Source of the DNA: Acidimicrobiia bacterium
GTDB taxonomy: Bacteria > Actinomycetota > Acidimicrobiia > Acidimicrobiales > Bin134
Reading direction: 5' to 3'
Length of the DNA stretch: 64,000 nucleotides
Assembly (NCBI GenBank): GCA_009843865.1
Contig: VYCQ01000021.1
Coordinates: 1 to 64,000 of the forward strand
Shown here: positions 56,447 to 64,000 of the stretch, in pieces
How the letters are laid out: each line of letters begins with the position of its first letter
Numbering within the stretch: the first letter of the stretch is position 1
Translations under genes and position numbers: made by a program
The notes under the pieces: generated by a model
Told to the model about the DNA's origin: nothing
Databases searched by the model: none
Seen by the model: only the letters and a program-made list of their open reading frames with translations

Positions 56447-57906
56447 CGTTGAACCTCTAACGCGTCTAGCGCTTCTCGTGTCACCACCCGATCATCAAAA
56501 CCAATCACATCTATGCCGATGGTCTGAGTGGTTTCATGGCCCTTGCCTGCGATCACCACCACATCGCCTTCACCCGCAGCTCGCAAACAATCCATGATCG
56601 CAGTCCGACGATCTGTTACAGCGTCAATGCTGGCAATACTGCTCTTAGCACCAGCGATAATTTCAGCGATAATGGACTCTGGGTTTTCACCGCGTGGGTT
56701 ATCAGAGGTAACCACAACCTGTTCACATAAGCGACTAGCTACTTGGCCCATCTCAGGTCGTTTGCTGGGGTCTCGTTCGCCGCCACAACCAAACACCACG
56801 CGAAGCTTGCCATCACCGTCAAGCAGTTCCCGCGCGCTTTCAAGCACCTGCATTAAAGCATCCGGAGTGTGCGCATAGTCCACCAAAACAGTGAACGGAA
56901 GTTGCGTGGGAATCTGCTCACAACGCCCGGGCACCGGCACAGCCGACTCTAAACCAGTAACCACCTGCTGAGCTTCAATGCCCAACAACAATGCTGCCTC
57001 GGCTGCTGCTAGGGCATTCACAGCGTTGAAACGCCCCATCAAATTCAACGACAACTCGTGTTTACGCCACTGCATCGTTAAACCTTGCACACTCGTTTGC
57101 ATCTTGATTGCACTTGGGTCAAACCCTGTTGTTGGAATCTCAGGATCGGCTGCCAAACGTTGGCCAAAGCGGTCGGCTACATTAACCAGCGCCTGCTGAG
57201 CAAGTTCGGGGGTAAACAAACGAGCTTTGGCGATGAAATAGCGTTCTAAGGTGCCGTGATAGTCTAAATGATCCATGCTCAGGTTGGTAAACACAGCCAA
57301 GTCGTAGCTGATGGCATCTACCCGATGCTGATGCAGGGCGTGACTAGAAACCTCCATTACCACTACCTCCACACCACTGGAGCGCCAAGCAGCCATCTGA
57401 TGCTGCAAATCTATTGCTTCTGGTGTGGTCAGAGTTCCGCTTAACGTACCCATTACCTTCACTGGCATTCCGCTGGTGGTAAGCAAGCTGCCCAACAAGC
57501 TGCACACCGTGGTCTTGCCGTTGGTTCCGGTTACTCCTATCACCTGCATCGCTTGCGACGGGTAGCCGAAGTAGGCCGCGCTGATCGGACCCATAGCAGC
57601 ACGCACAGAAGCAGTGACTAGCTGCGGACAAGCAAGCAGCAGCGGACGCTCCACCACCAAAGCTGCCGCCCCTCGCTTTAGCGCTGCTGAAGCAAAATCA
57701 TGCCCGTCATGGATAATGCCAGGAACACAAAAAAACAGGTCTCCGCGCTCAACAGCTCGCGAGTCATGAGCCAAGCCCGTAATTGTGGCCTCACCACGAC
57801 ACTCTGCTGATCCGCCAACAGCCGCTGCTAAATCTCCTAGTATCACCGACCGAGCTGTCGCTGCACTGGTTTTTCCAGCATTGTGTGCCCCTACACTGCG
57901 TATCAT
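56443..57906 (-). CDS. murE: UDP-MurNAc-tripeptide synthetase MurE, predicted meso-diaminopimelate-adding
   Basis: 487 residues. ATP loop VTGTNGKTTVCSLLG, EVSSHALHQHRVD and DYAHTPDALMQVL are present. The third-residue specificity motif DNPRGENPE matches the DNPR-type of meso-diaminopimelate enzymes rather than the Lys type. The length is normal, so murF has not been fused to it. It lies 24 bases behind ftsI. Confidence 0.95.
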   Translation of the reverse strand: MIRSVGAHNAGKTSAATARSVILGDLAAAVGGSAECRGEATITGLAHDSRAVERGDLFFCVPGIIHDGHDFASAALKRGAAALVVERPLLLACPQLVTASVRAAMGPISAAYFGYPSQAMQVIGVTGTNGKTTVCSLLGSLLTTSGMPVKVMGTLSGTLTTPEAIDLQHQMAAWRSSGVEVVVMEVSSHALHQHRVDAISYDLAVFTNLSMDHLDYHGTLERYFIAKARLFTPELAQQALVNVADRFGQRLAADPEIPTTGFDPSAIKMQTSVQGLTMQWRKHELSLNLMGRFNAVNALAAAEAALLLGIEAQQVVTGLESAVPVPGRCEQIPTQLPFTVLVDYAHTPDALMQVLESARELLDGDGKLRVVFGCGGERDPSKRPEMGQVASRLCEQVVVTSDNPRGENPESIIAEIIAGAKSSIASIDAVTDRRTAIMDCLRAAGEGDVVVIAGKGHETTQTIGIDVIGFDDRVVTREALDALEVQR

Positions 57907-57930
57907 TGCGCCACCTTCACAACACAGCCT

Positions 57931-59664
57931 TTACTGCGCTAACTCGGGATTGAGCGTGGTTGACACGGTTACATAATTAGGTGGAGGGGCAATGCGAAGA
58001 CGTTGCAACGAATAGTGAGCCAGTTCTGAAAACAAAGGTGCCGCAGCTTGACTGGCGTAATGGTCGGTTTGTGGCTCATCAATCACGATGATCATAGATA
58101 GCTGCGGATCATCCGCAGGAAAGAAGCCAGCAAAGGTGGCGGTGTAGCTACTACGGCCCTCCTCATCTTCATATGTACCCCCAGAAGATGCCTTAAGCCC
58201 GGTTCCGGTCTTGCCAGCTACGCTGTAGCCCTCCACTTGCGCATTGCGTCCAGTGCCCTCTCGCACCACGGTTACCAGCATGCCAGTCAGCTTGTCGGCA
58301 GTTGTTTCTGACACGACCCGTACCGGCTCACCCCGCTGAAAGGGCATTTGTCTGCCGTCATCATCAATCACGGAATGGCCCAATGTAGGAGGCACCCGTA
58401 CTCCCCCGTTGGCCAAGGTGTTATAAACCAACAGCGTCTGCAACGGCGTGGCCAAAAAACCTTGTCCCAAAGCAAAGCTGGCCACATCGGTACCGCTCCA
58501 GTCGGCCAAATCGGGCACTAACCCTACCGATTCCCCCTTGAAGCCAAGGCCAGTGGGCAACCCCAGCCCAAAACGTGCCATGTATTGCGCAAGCCCAGCA
58601 GAACCCAAAGTCAAAGCCCATTGAATGGTGCCAGTATTAGAGGAACGCGCCAAAATCTCCTCCATGGAATACACCACGGTGCCGTATTCGGTGTGGTCGG
58701 TGAACTCTTGATCGTAAAGCTGTAACCAATGGTTCACCTCGCGGAAATGGTTAGGTTGCCCTAGCCCTTCCTCAATAACCCCCGAAAACACCACAGGCTT
58801 CATGGCAGACCCAGGCTCATACGACCAAGTAACCGCGCGGTTCTCAGCCAGGAGCACTGAATGGCCCTCCTTATTGCGACCCACCGATGCCATGGCCAAA
58901 ATTTCGCCCGTATCAGGCACCATTATGATTGCCGTGCCGCTAGAAGCCTGTAGTTTACGAATCTGTCTCATGAGCGCCCGCTCTGCCTCAAACTGCAATG
59001 AGCGATCAATGGTTAACATCAGATCAACTCCAGACACTGCTGGCTTGACATGTCGGGCACCACCGGGGATGGTGCGCCCCCCATGACCGCTTTCCACAAC
59101 CATCTCTCCAGCCACGCCGCCTAGCAGTCCATCGTAGAGATACTCCACACCGCTAACCCCAATTTGGTCAATATCCACTGATCCAATCACCGACCGACCC
59201 AACAGCGAACCAGAAGGATTAAATCGGGCCGACTCTTCAACCTGATACACCCCTCTCAACTCCAAGTCAGCCACTGCACGAGCGACACTATCGGGAACCG
59301 TGCGCGACAAATAGGCGTGCTGATCTGGCTCAGTCAGCAAGCTGAACAAATGCAACTCATCCTTTTCCAAAATAGGAGCCAAAGCAACAGCAGCTTCTTC
59401 AGGGTTAATCACTTGACTTGGATCAGCCCAAATCGTCCACTGAGGTACAGACATGGCCATCTCTACCCCATTGCGATCTAGAATGCGCCCCCGCCTTGCA
59501 GGTAGATCCACTACACGGATGCGCTGCTGCTCACCGTAATCCACATACGCGTCAGATGGAAAAAGCTGTAAATCAGTTAGGCGATAAGTTAAGAAACCAA
59601 CCATCAAGGTGAAACACAGAACCATCGCCACCCCGCGACGACGCTGCGAGCGCTCCAACAGCAC
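57931..59664 (-). CDS. ftsI: Penicillin-binding protein FtsI/PBP3-type transpeptidase
   Basis: 577 residues. A short cytoplasmic start and membrane helix (VAMVLCFTLMVGFLTYRL) precede the dimerisation domain (RRGRILDRNGVEMAMSV). The transpeptidase has SYEPGSAMKPV (catalytic Ser, SxxK), SSN and the KTG box GYSVAGKTGTG. No PASTA domains are present. It crosslinks septal peptidoglycan with FtsW. GTG 59664 lies three bases after the ftsL stop. Confidence 0.95.
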   Translation of the reverse strand: MLLERSQRRRGVAMVLCFTLMVGFLTYRLTDLQLFPSDAYVDYGEQQRIRVVDLPARRGRILDRNGVEMAMSVPQWTIWADPSQVINPEEAAVALAPILEKDELHLFSLLTEPDQHAYLSRTVPDSVARAVADLELRGVYQVEESARFNPSGSLLGRSVIGSVDIDQIGVSGVEYLYDGLLGGVAGEMVVESGHGGRTIPGGARHVKPAVSGVDLMLTIDRSLQFEAERALMRQIRKLQASSGTAIIMVPDTGEILAMASVGRNKEGHSVLLAENRAVTWSYEPGSAMKPVVFSGVIEEGLGQPNHFREVNHWLQLYDQEFTDHTEYGTVVYSMEEILARSSNTGTIQWALTLGSAGLAQYMARFGLGLPTGLGFKGESVGLVPDLADWSGTDVASFALGQGFLATPLQTLLVYNTLANGGVRVPPTLGHSVIDDDGRQMPFQRGEPVRVVSETTADKLTGMLVTVVREGTGRNAQVEGYSVAGKTGTGLKASSGGTYEDEEGRSSYTATFAGFFPADDPQLSMIIVIDEPQTDHYASQAAAPLFSELAHYSLQRLRIAPPPNYVTVSTTLNPELAQ

Positions 59665-59667
59665 CGG

Positions 59668-60069
59668 TTAATCCAATTCCACTGGCACCAAATACACCCG
59701 GCGCTCCGGTTCCACCATCCCCAAGCTATTAATCGCCACCGTCACGACCCGCTCCGGTGCCTCAGCCCTAGCCACGTTCAGTCGCAGCTTATCGTTCACC
59801 GCACGCACGTCTTCTAGCTCATTATTAACGTCATCTAAGTTGGTCTGACGATCCACAATCACAGCTTGAAGCGTGGCCAAAGCAAATAAAACTACGACTG
59901 CGGTGATCACCGCCACCCAACCCAAAGTTGGCACCAACCGACGTGTTGACACCGCGGCCAGACGCAAATGACTATCGTGGCGGGGCGACTGCGGAATGCC
60001 ATGCTGGGGTGCTACACGATAGCCCCGTTTAGGTTGCTCAAGAGGCACTGAAGCTGGTGCTGGCATCAC
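59668..60069 (-). CDS. ftsL: FtsL-like bitopic cell division protein
   Basis: 133 residues: a 45-residue basic cytoplasmic part, one membrane helix (LGWVAVITAVVVLFALATLQ) and a short extracellular coiled coil (DRQTNLDDVNNELEDVRAVN). Sequence conservation in FtsL is poor; assignment comes from topology and its position between rsmH and ftsI. It overlaps the rsmH stop by four bases (GTGA). Confidence 0.8.
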   Translation of the reverse strand: MMPAPASVPLEQPKRGYRVAPQHGIPQSPRHDSHLRLAAVSTRRLVPTLGWVAVITAVVVLFALATLQAVIVDRQTNLDDVNNELEDVRAVNDKLRLNVARAEAPERVVTVAINSLGMVEPERRVYLVPVELD

Positions 60070-61052
60070 ACTGCTCGCTCGTTGTTTGCTAGCTTACGAA
60101 AAGCCCGCAGACGCGCACTAGATGCCCTGGGATTGCGGCTAATCTCAGATGCGCTGGGCTGACAGCTCCTACGGGACACAAGCTCAATAGCTGGCGGGTG
60201 CAGGTTTGTAGCACGGGGCAATCCTCGAAACCTGCTCGGATCGCTCAGACCAGCCAAGTTGCATAAGGTTTGCTTCACGATGCGATCTTCGCCACTGTGG
60301 TAGCTGATGAGTGCCCCTGTTGCGTCGGGCACCATACGAGCGACCACTTCTTGCAGCGCTAAAGGGATTTGAGATAGCTCGTCATTAACCGCAATGCGAA
60401 TGGCTTGGAAAGTGCGCTTAGCGGGATGGCCCCCCTTACGTCGTGCTGGAGCGGGAATAGCCTCGCGGATCACCTCTGCTAGCGCTAGCGTGCCCCTAAT
60501 TGGTCTAGCCGAAACAACGGCCATAGCAATACGCCTGGCATAACGCTCATCGCTATAAAAAGCGATAATTCTGGCTAGCTCTTGTGCGGTCCAGCCATTC
60601 ACAATGTCATTGGCCGACAGTGTTTGGCTGCGGTCCATCCGCATATCTAACGGACCATCATGGCGATAGCTAAAACCCCTAGCTGGGTTGTCTAACTGCG
60701 GAGAACTGACACCTAAATCAAACAGACAACCCGCTACCTCACCTATACCCAAGGAACCTAAGGTCTCACCGATCTCAGCAAAGTTGGCGTGCGCCACGGT
60801 GGCATCCAAGCCCGCTAATGCAATCGATGCTGCTGTGGTTGCTATGAGATCGCGGTCAAGCCCAACCAAAGAGATATCCGCTCGAGCTTGCAAAATTGCC
60901 TGCGCATGCCCTGCCCCTCCCACAGTGGCATCCACAATCATTCCCGATGGAGCCTTTAATAAGTGTCGCAGCACCTCATCTAGCATCACGGGGTGATGAA
61001 CAAAGCCACCGTTAAAACTAGCCTCAGAACTAGCAGGTTTCTGCCGATTCAT
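60066..61052 (-). CDS. rsmH: 16S rRNA (cytosine1402-N4)-methyltransferase
   Basis: 328 residues from ATG 61052 (MNRQKPASSEASFNGGF); ATG 61061 three codons earlier is equally possible. HHPVMLDEVL, the SAM loop VDATVGGAGHAQAIL, GCLFDLGVSSPQLDNPARGF and the final RSCQPSASEISRNPRASSAR are canonical RsmH sequence. It methylates C1402 of 16S rRNA. The frame stays open for another 220 codons upstream, but that part runs through the structured RNA and antisense-frame mraZ and has no family similarity. Confidence 0.96.
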   Translation of the reverse strand: MNRQKPASSEASFNGGFVHHPVMLDEVLRHLLKAPSGMIVDATVGGAGHAQAILQARADISLVGLDRDLIATTAASIALAGLDATVAHANFAEIGETLGSLGIGEVAGCLFDLGVSSPQLDNPARGFSYRHDGPLDMRMDRSQTLSANDIVNGWTAQELARIIAFYSDERYARRIAMAVVSARPIRGTLALAEVIREAIPAPARRKGGHPAKRTFQAIRIAVNDELSQIPLALQEVVARMVPDATGALISYHSGEDRIVKQTLCNLAGLSDPSRFRGLPRATNLHPPAIELVSRRSCQPSASEISRNPRASSARLRAFRKLANNERAV

Positions 61053-61115
61053 CCCTCTCATCTCTCTTATGATGTTGTGCCTTTTTGCACTCCTTGCTAC
61101 TAACCGGCAAGAATG

Positions 61116-61237
61116 TCGCTGATCGGCAGTCCTTCGCCCGGCGACCGCACTACGGGATTTCTCCCCGCCAGTGTCGATGGCAAGCGGGTGGAGTAGGGGC
61201 CTTCCATCTCGTCGGACGAAAGACTGCCCATCAGCGA
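61116..61237 (-). ncRNA. Structured leader upstream of rsmH, probable mraW RNA motif
   Basis: On the minus strand TCGCTGAT-G-GGCAGTC-T-TTCG pairs with CGAA-G-GACTGCC-G-ATCAGCGA: 8, 7 and 4 perfect pairs broken by two single mismatches (61217-61237 with 61116-61136). The closed 80-base loop contains further helices, for example CCCGC with GCGGG. The mraW RNA motif described from actinobacteria is a cis-regulatory structure directly 5' of mraW (rsmH), and position, strand and phylum agree. I matched it by location and strength of folding, not by aligning to the published consensus. It ends 64 bases before the rsmH start and begins 14 bases after the mraZ stop. Confidence 0.65.
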
Positions 61238-61251
61238 TTTGCCCCGCTAAA

Positions 61252-61659
61252 TCACAACCACCGGTCCATCTCGGCATTGCCCATGCTGTCTTGAAGTAAC
61301 TGCCATTGCTCCGCGTCCCAAACCTCAGCGCGGTTAAACACTCCAATGAGGGCAACCTGCTTGCCGATACCCAGCTTTTCTCGTTTAGAGGCGGGCAAAG
61401 CCAAGCGACCTTGAGCGTCAACGGTTGCGAAATCCAAATTAGCGGCAAACCATCTCTGATCATCACTAGATGCCTCTCCTGAACGAACCGCTGTCTCAAA
61501 CCTGTCAAGCGCTTTATTGGCTTCGGTGGCAGTCCAAATCCCAAGGCAGTTCTTATAAATGCCCACATACGCGCCATCCACAAGCGCCAAACGAAAAGGA
61601 GGCGGCAGCGAAAGCCGACCCTTGTCGTCAAGAGAGCGTCTGTGTTCACCGGTAAGCAC
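61252..61659 (-). CDS. mraZ: Transcriptional regulator MraZ
   Basis: 135 residues from GTG 61659 (VLTGEHRRSLDDKGRLSLPP). This matches the usual MraZ start and is preceded by GGGGGAG three bases upstream; the open frame to 61785 is not homologous. Two AbrB-like repeats contain the DKGR motif (residues about 12-15) and the second VDAQGRLALPASKREKLGI. MraZ forms a ring and controls the dcw cluster by binding its own promoter. A fitting operator array is found at 61687-61731. The gene heads the cluster on the minus strand. Confidence 0.94.
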   Translation of the reverse strand: MLTGEHRRSLDDKGRLSLPPPFRLALVDGAYVGIYKNCLGIWTATEANKALDRFETAVRSGEASSDDQRWFAANLDFATVDAQGRLALPASKREKLGIGKQVALIGVFNRAEVWDAEQWQLLQDSMGNAEMDRWL

Positions 61660-61686
61660 GTTCTCCCCCGAGGGACACTCGGTATC

Positions 61687-61731
61687 TCCCCTTTTCTCCC
61701 ATAACACCCCACAGTAACCCTTAAAACCCCA
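61687..61731 (-). promoter_or_regulatory. MraZ operator: G-tract repeats with 10-base period
   Basis: Read on the minus strand, the pentamers TGGGG (61731), AGGGT (61721), TGGGG (61711), TGGGA (61701) and GGGGA (61691) start exactly ten bases apart. Characterised MraZ boxes are TGGGN pentamers separated by five bases. The array lies 28-72 bases upstream of the mraZ start, where it would overlap the promoter and allow autorepression. Confidence 0.7.
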
Positions 61732-61809
61732 CCTTGCAACCTCCAGCAGCATTAACCGTCTCATAAACGCTGCTGCCAGCAACACCTGCTGCCAGCAAAA
61801 TCACACCCC

Positions 61810-62487
61810 TTAAGAAGGCAATGAATCCAAAAAAGCTCTATACAAATCGTCGGAATCGCTGCCAATAGACCAAACCGAGAATGCCAAACTGTCTCGCAAG
61901 CCAGCCACATACTCAGGTGCTACAGCCAAACTAGCGATCAACTCGTCTGGCGACCAGTACCTATATATAAGGCACTGAAATCGGGCAGCTAAACGGCTAC
62001 GACGCTGGCTAATCCCTACTGCCTTAGCATTACCCACCAGCACCTCTCCGGGGCCACGGCCAGCAAAACACACCAAATCCCCCCAGCGGCCTGGATCATA
62101 ACTGTCGCACACATCCACCTCGACAATGCCCAGCAACCCCAATGCCCTAGCCCAGGCATGCCCCAACCACATAGGTGCCTTGTGTACGTCATCATTCCAC
62201 AACGAATCGCCTTGCGAGATCACGACATCCACCCACAACGAGTTGGTGGGCGACAACAACACCGCTGCGCCGCCGCTGCGCCGCCGCTGTACCGCTACAG
62301 GGTTTGTCTCATCATCTAACTTCTTGGCAACCGCCTGAGTTTGCGTTGATCCCAACACCAACGCCGTATCAGTAGGCAACAACAACCACACCTGCCGCCC
62401 TGCTTCGGGGTCAGGAACTAAGCCATGCAGCTCAGCAACCTTGCCCTGATACTGCCTGATCGTCCACCCCGAAGATGTCCAACACAT
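61810..62487 (-). CDS. Lipoate-protein ligase A-like (BPL/LPL fold) protein
   Basis: 225 residues. VQRRRSGGAAVLLSPTNSLW is the RRxSGG(G/A)xV lipoate-binding loop, WVDVVI follows, and GNAKAVGISQRR carries the conserved Lys of the adenylate pocket. It probably attaches lipoate or octanoate, or belongs to a related ligase-like subgroup; the actual substrate cannot be told. It lies just upstream of mraZ on the same strand. Confidence 0.8.
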   Translation of the reverse strand: MCWTSSGWTIRQYQGKVAELHGLVPDPEAGRQVWLLLPTDTALVLGSTQTQAVAKKLDDETNPVAVQRRRSGGAAVLLSPTNSLWVDVVISQGDSLWNDDVHKAPMWLGHAWARALGLLGIVEVDVCDSYDPGRWGDLVCFAGRGPGEVLVGNAKAVGISQRRSRLAARFQCLIYRYWSPDELIASLAVAPEYVAGLRDSLAFSVWSIGSDSDDLYRAFLDSLPS

Positions 62488-62497
62488 GGCAGAATCA

Positions 62498-63016
62498 TCA
62501 CGCAGTTTGAGCTACCGACTTTGCAGAAGAAGCCAAGTAAGGCAACCAGGCCTCAGGTACATGCCCCACTGCCGAGGTTACCCATGCCGAGCGCGAGGGC
62601 TCAGCGGGGGGACGCAACAACCTCATGGGGGTCTCCGACAAAAGCCGGTCTCGCTTGGCAACATTGCAACGACGACAAGCCGCCACCACGTTATCCCAAG
62701 AATGAGCGCCACCACGGCTCTTAGGTCGTACATGATCAATGGAATCAGCACGACAACCGCAATATTGGCAACGGTACCCATCACGAGCAAAAACGCCTCG
62801 CCGACTTAACCCACCTGTGCGAAAAAACGGCACCTTCACGAAATAGCGCAGCCGCACCACTGAGGGCACGGCTAAATCTAAGCGCTCAGAACGAAACCTG
62901 TCACCCGACCCCAAAACCATCTCGGCCTTGTCAGCCAGCACCAACACCAAGGCACGACGCGATGCCACTACGCTCAAAGGCTCATAGCTCGCGTTCAACA
63001 CCAGCGCTCCGCTCAC
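62498..63016 (-). CDS. HNH endonuclease-domain protein
   Basis: 172 residues. ALVLNASYEPLSVVASRRAL opens the protein. The HNH part is DGYRCQYCG (first CxxC), SIDHVRPKSRGG (His pair), WDNVVAACRRCNVAKRD (second CxxC and Asn). Such proteins are common single-copy chromosomal genes next to the dcw cluster in actinobacteria; the role is unknown. Confidence 0.88.
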   Translation of the reverse strand: MSGALVLNASYEPLSVVASRRALVLVLADKAEMVLGSGDRFRSERLDLAVPSVVRLRYFVKVPFFRTGGLSRRGVFARDGYRCQYCGCRADSIDHVRPKSRGGAHSWDNVVAACRRCNVAKRDRLLSETPMRLLRPPAEPSRSAWVTSAVGHVPEAWLPYLASSAKSVAQTA

Positions 63017-63046
63017 AGACAGAACCTTAGTGAACCTGCTTGCTGA

Positions 63047-63307
63047 CTAGAATAGTTTACCGACACGGCCCTGATAATCCTTGCACCAACGCAAATAAGC
63101 CAGCAGATCGTCTGATTGAGGTTGAGCCTGAGCATCCCCATACATGGTCAGCATGCGAAACCTCATGTAATTGATATCAGGCACCAACCCAAAACGCTTA
63201 ACAGCGCGAACTGCCGTAAACCACAAGTTGGGACGACGCGCCACCACAATCAGCAACCCGAGAAATCTCCACAGGCCAAATAAGGTTCTACTCTTCAGGC
63301 CAAACAC
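63047..63307 (-). CDS. Small conserved protein of unknown function
   Basis: 86 residues: a hydrophobic N-terminal helix (LFGLWRFLGLLIVVARRP) and an amphipathic remainder ending LLAYLRWCKDYQGRVGKLF. Position before the HNH gene on the same strand, 30 bases away, and its well-formed composition suggest a real gene. I do not recognise a named family. Confidence 0.6.
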   Translation of the reverse strand: MFGLKSRTLFGLWRFLGLLIVVARRPNLWFTAVRAVKRFGLVPDINYMRFRMLTMYGDAQAQPQSDDLLAYLRWCKDYQGRVGKLF

Positions 63308-63354
63308 TCTGACATTTTACGCCATTTTCAACAGACACAGATACCATGGCTGCT

Positions 63355-63930
63355 ATGGGAACACTTGCTGTCACCGGCGATCACGAGGCCGACCAACTTC
63401 TTCTAGACGATCCGTTCGCCCTATTGCTAGCGATGATGCTAGACCAACAAATCCCCATGGAATGGGCATTTAAGTCACCCCTCAGGCTCAAAAAACGCAT
63501 CCCTAACGACTTCTCAGCCAAACGACTTGCCGCCCTCAACCCCGACACCGCAGAGGCCGCCTTCAAGGAAAAACCAGCCCTGCACCGCTTCCCGGGCTCC
63601 ATGGCCCGCCGTGCCCAAGAACTCGCCCGCCATATTGTGACTAACTACCACGGTGATGCTGCCAACATTTGGAATGACACCAACACCGGACAGGAGCTTT
63701 TGGGGCGGCTACAAGCTTTGCCGGGCTACGGCGAAGAAAAAGCTAAAATCTTTCTAGCCTTGCTAGCCAAGCGTTTTGGCGTAAAGCCCCAAGGATGGGA
63801 GCAGGCTTGTATGCCCTTTGCCGATGGTACCCCCCGAACAGTGGCTGACATTGATGGTCCTAATGCCCTAGCCAGCGTCAGAGCTTGGAAAAAGGCTCAA
63901 AAAGCTAAGGGCAAATCCAAAAGCGACTAA
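63355..63930 (+). CDS. HhH-GPD superfamily base-excision repair protein
   Basis: 191 residues from ATG 63355; ATG 63346 is also possible. ALLLAMMLDQQIPMEWAFKS opens an Endo III/AlkA-type helical fold, and the helix-hairpin-helix is LQALPGYGEEKAKIFLALLA. No iron-sulfur cysteines are present. A clear catalytic Lys is lacking, so it may be a monofunctional glycosylase or only a DNA-binding relative. It ends 70 bases before the window edge and is divergent from the small conserved gene. Confidence 0.82.
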   Translation: MGTLAVTGDHEADQLLLDDPFALLLAMMLDQQIPMEWAFKSPLRLKKRIPNDFSAKRLAALNPDTAEAAFKEKPALHRFPGSMARRAQELARHIVTNYHGDAANIWNDTNTGQELLGRLQALPGYGEEKAKIFLALLAKRFGVKPQGWEQACMPFADGTPRTVADIDGPNALASVRAWKKAQKAKGKSKSD

Positions 63931-63963
63931 GGCCATCTATCAATGTCTCCCACCAATATCTCA

Positions 63964-63991
63964 AATATCAGTATCGCAATATCAGTATCGC
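63964..63991. repeat. Tandem 14-base duplication at the right edge
   Basis: AATATCAGTATCGC occurs twice without a gap. Two copies only; the nearby ATATC words at 63956 and 63966 could be the origin. No function is evident. Confidence 0.8.
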
Positions 63992-64000
63992 CTGCACGGT

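Noticed and set aside
61053-61739. Open frame extending rsmH by more than 200 codons upstream
   Set aside because: It runs through the folded RNA and mraZ in another frame, and only the part from MNRQKPAS onward resembles RsmH.
1-64000. CRISPR array, transposase or insertion sequence
   Set aside because: No regularly spaced repeats and no transposase-like frame were found; the repeats in the island are the hsdS-tail units.

Overview
The window looks like a piece of an actinomycetote (Actinobacteria) chromosome of moderate GC content, possibly from the class Acidimicrobiia; the class is a guess, the phylum is well supported. The pointers are a mycothiol acetyltransferase (MshD), the bacterial proteasome activator Bpa (DUF2587), a DUF222-HNH protein, a eukaryote-like type 2 IleRS, SepF without FtsA, an mraW-type RNA upstream of rsmH, and the gene order of an actinobacterial dcw cluster.

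Left part (1 to about 15.5 kb): an accessory defence island. It is built on a type I restriction-modification locus that has been pulled apart. hsdR and a half-size hsdS lie at 11.7-15.2 kb on the minus strand, and the start of hsdM is at the left edge, over 11 kb away. Between them are an RHH antitoxin/Doc toxin pair, a DUF222-HNH nuclease, an AlbA_2/ATPase protein, a winged-helix plus DUF3800-like pair, a large membrane ATPase with its own partner gene (plus strand), and a broken DUF2442-DUF4160 pair. The cargo is punctuated by three same-orientation copies of one compound repeat: an hsdS 3' tail, a promoter-like block with strong hairpins and, in two copies, a DUF2442 remnant. Two copies (5145-5428 and 10743-11026) are the same length and nearly identical. 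The island behaves like an array of cassettes exchanged at hsdS-tail repeats. It ends at about 15.5 kb, where a truncated VOC/glyoxalase reading frame runs into the 3' end of uvrA.

Middle part (15.5-40.8 kb): core genes. Here lie uvrA and uvrB (divergent), rpsA, polA, nth, mshD, menG, menA, a YyaL-like thioredoxin-fold protein, a secreted protein with six fibronectin type III domains, a nitroreductase, dnaE, bpa, a phosphodiesterase and an Rrf2 regulator.

Right part (40.8-64 kb): rluD, lspA and a TraR/DksA-like gene, then ileS on the other strand, then the cell-division and wall cluster on the minus strand: mraZ, [mraW-like RNA], rsmH, ftsL, ftsI, murE, mraY, murD, ftsW, murG-murC (fused), murB, ftsQ, ftsZ, yggS, sepF. 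Most junctions overlap by 4 bases, so translation is probably coupled. Three things stand out: MurG and MurC are one polypeptide, murF is missing from its usual place between murE and mraY, and a 10-base-periodic G-tract array in front of mraZ matches the known MraZ operator. Beyond mraZ lie a lipoate-ligase-like protein, an HNH protein, a small conserved protein and an HhH-GPD glycosylase.

No rRNA, tRNA, CRISPR array or recognisable transposase was seen.
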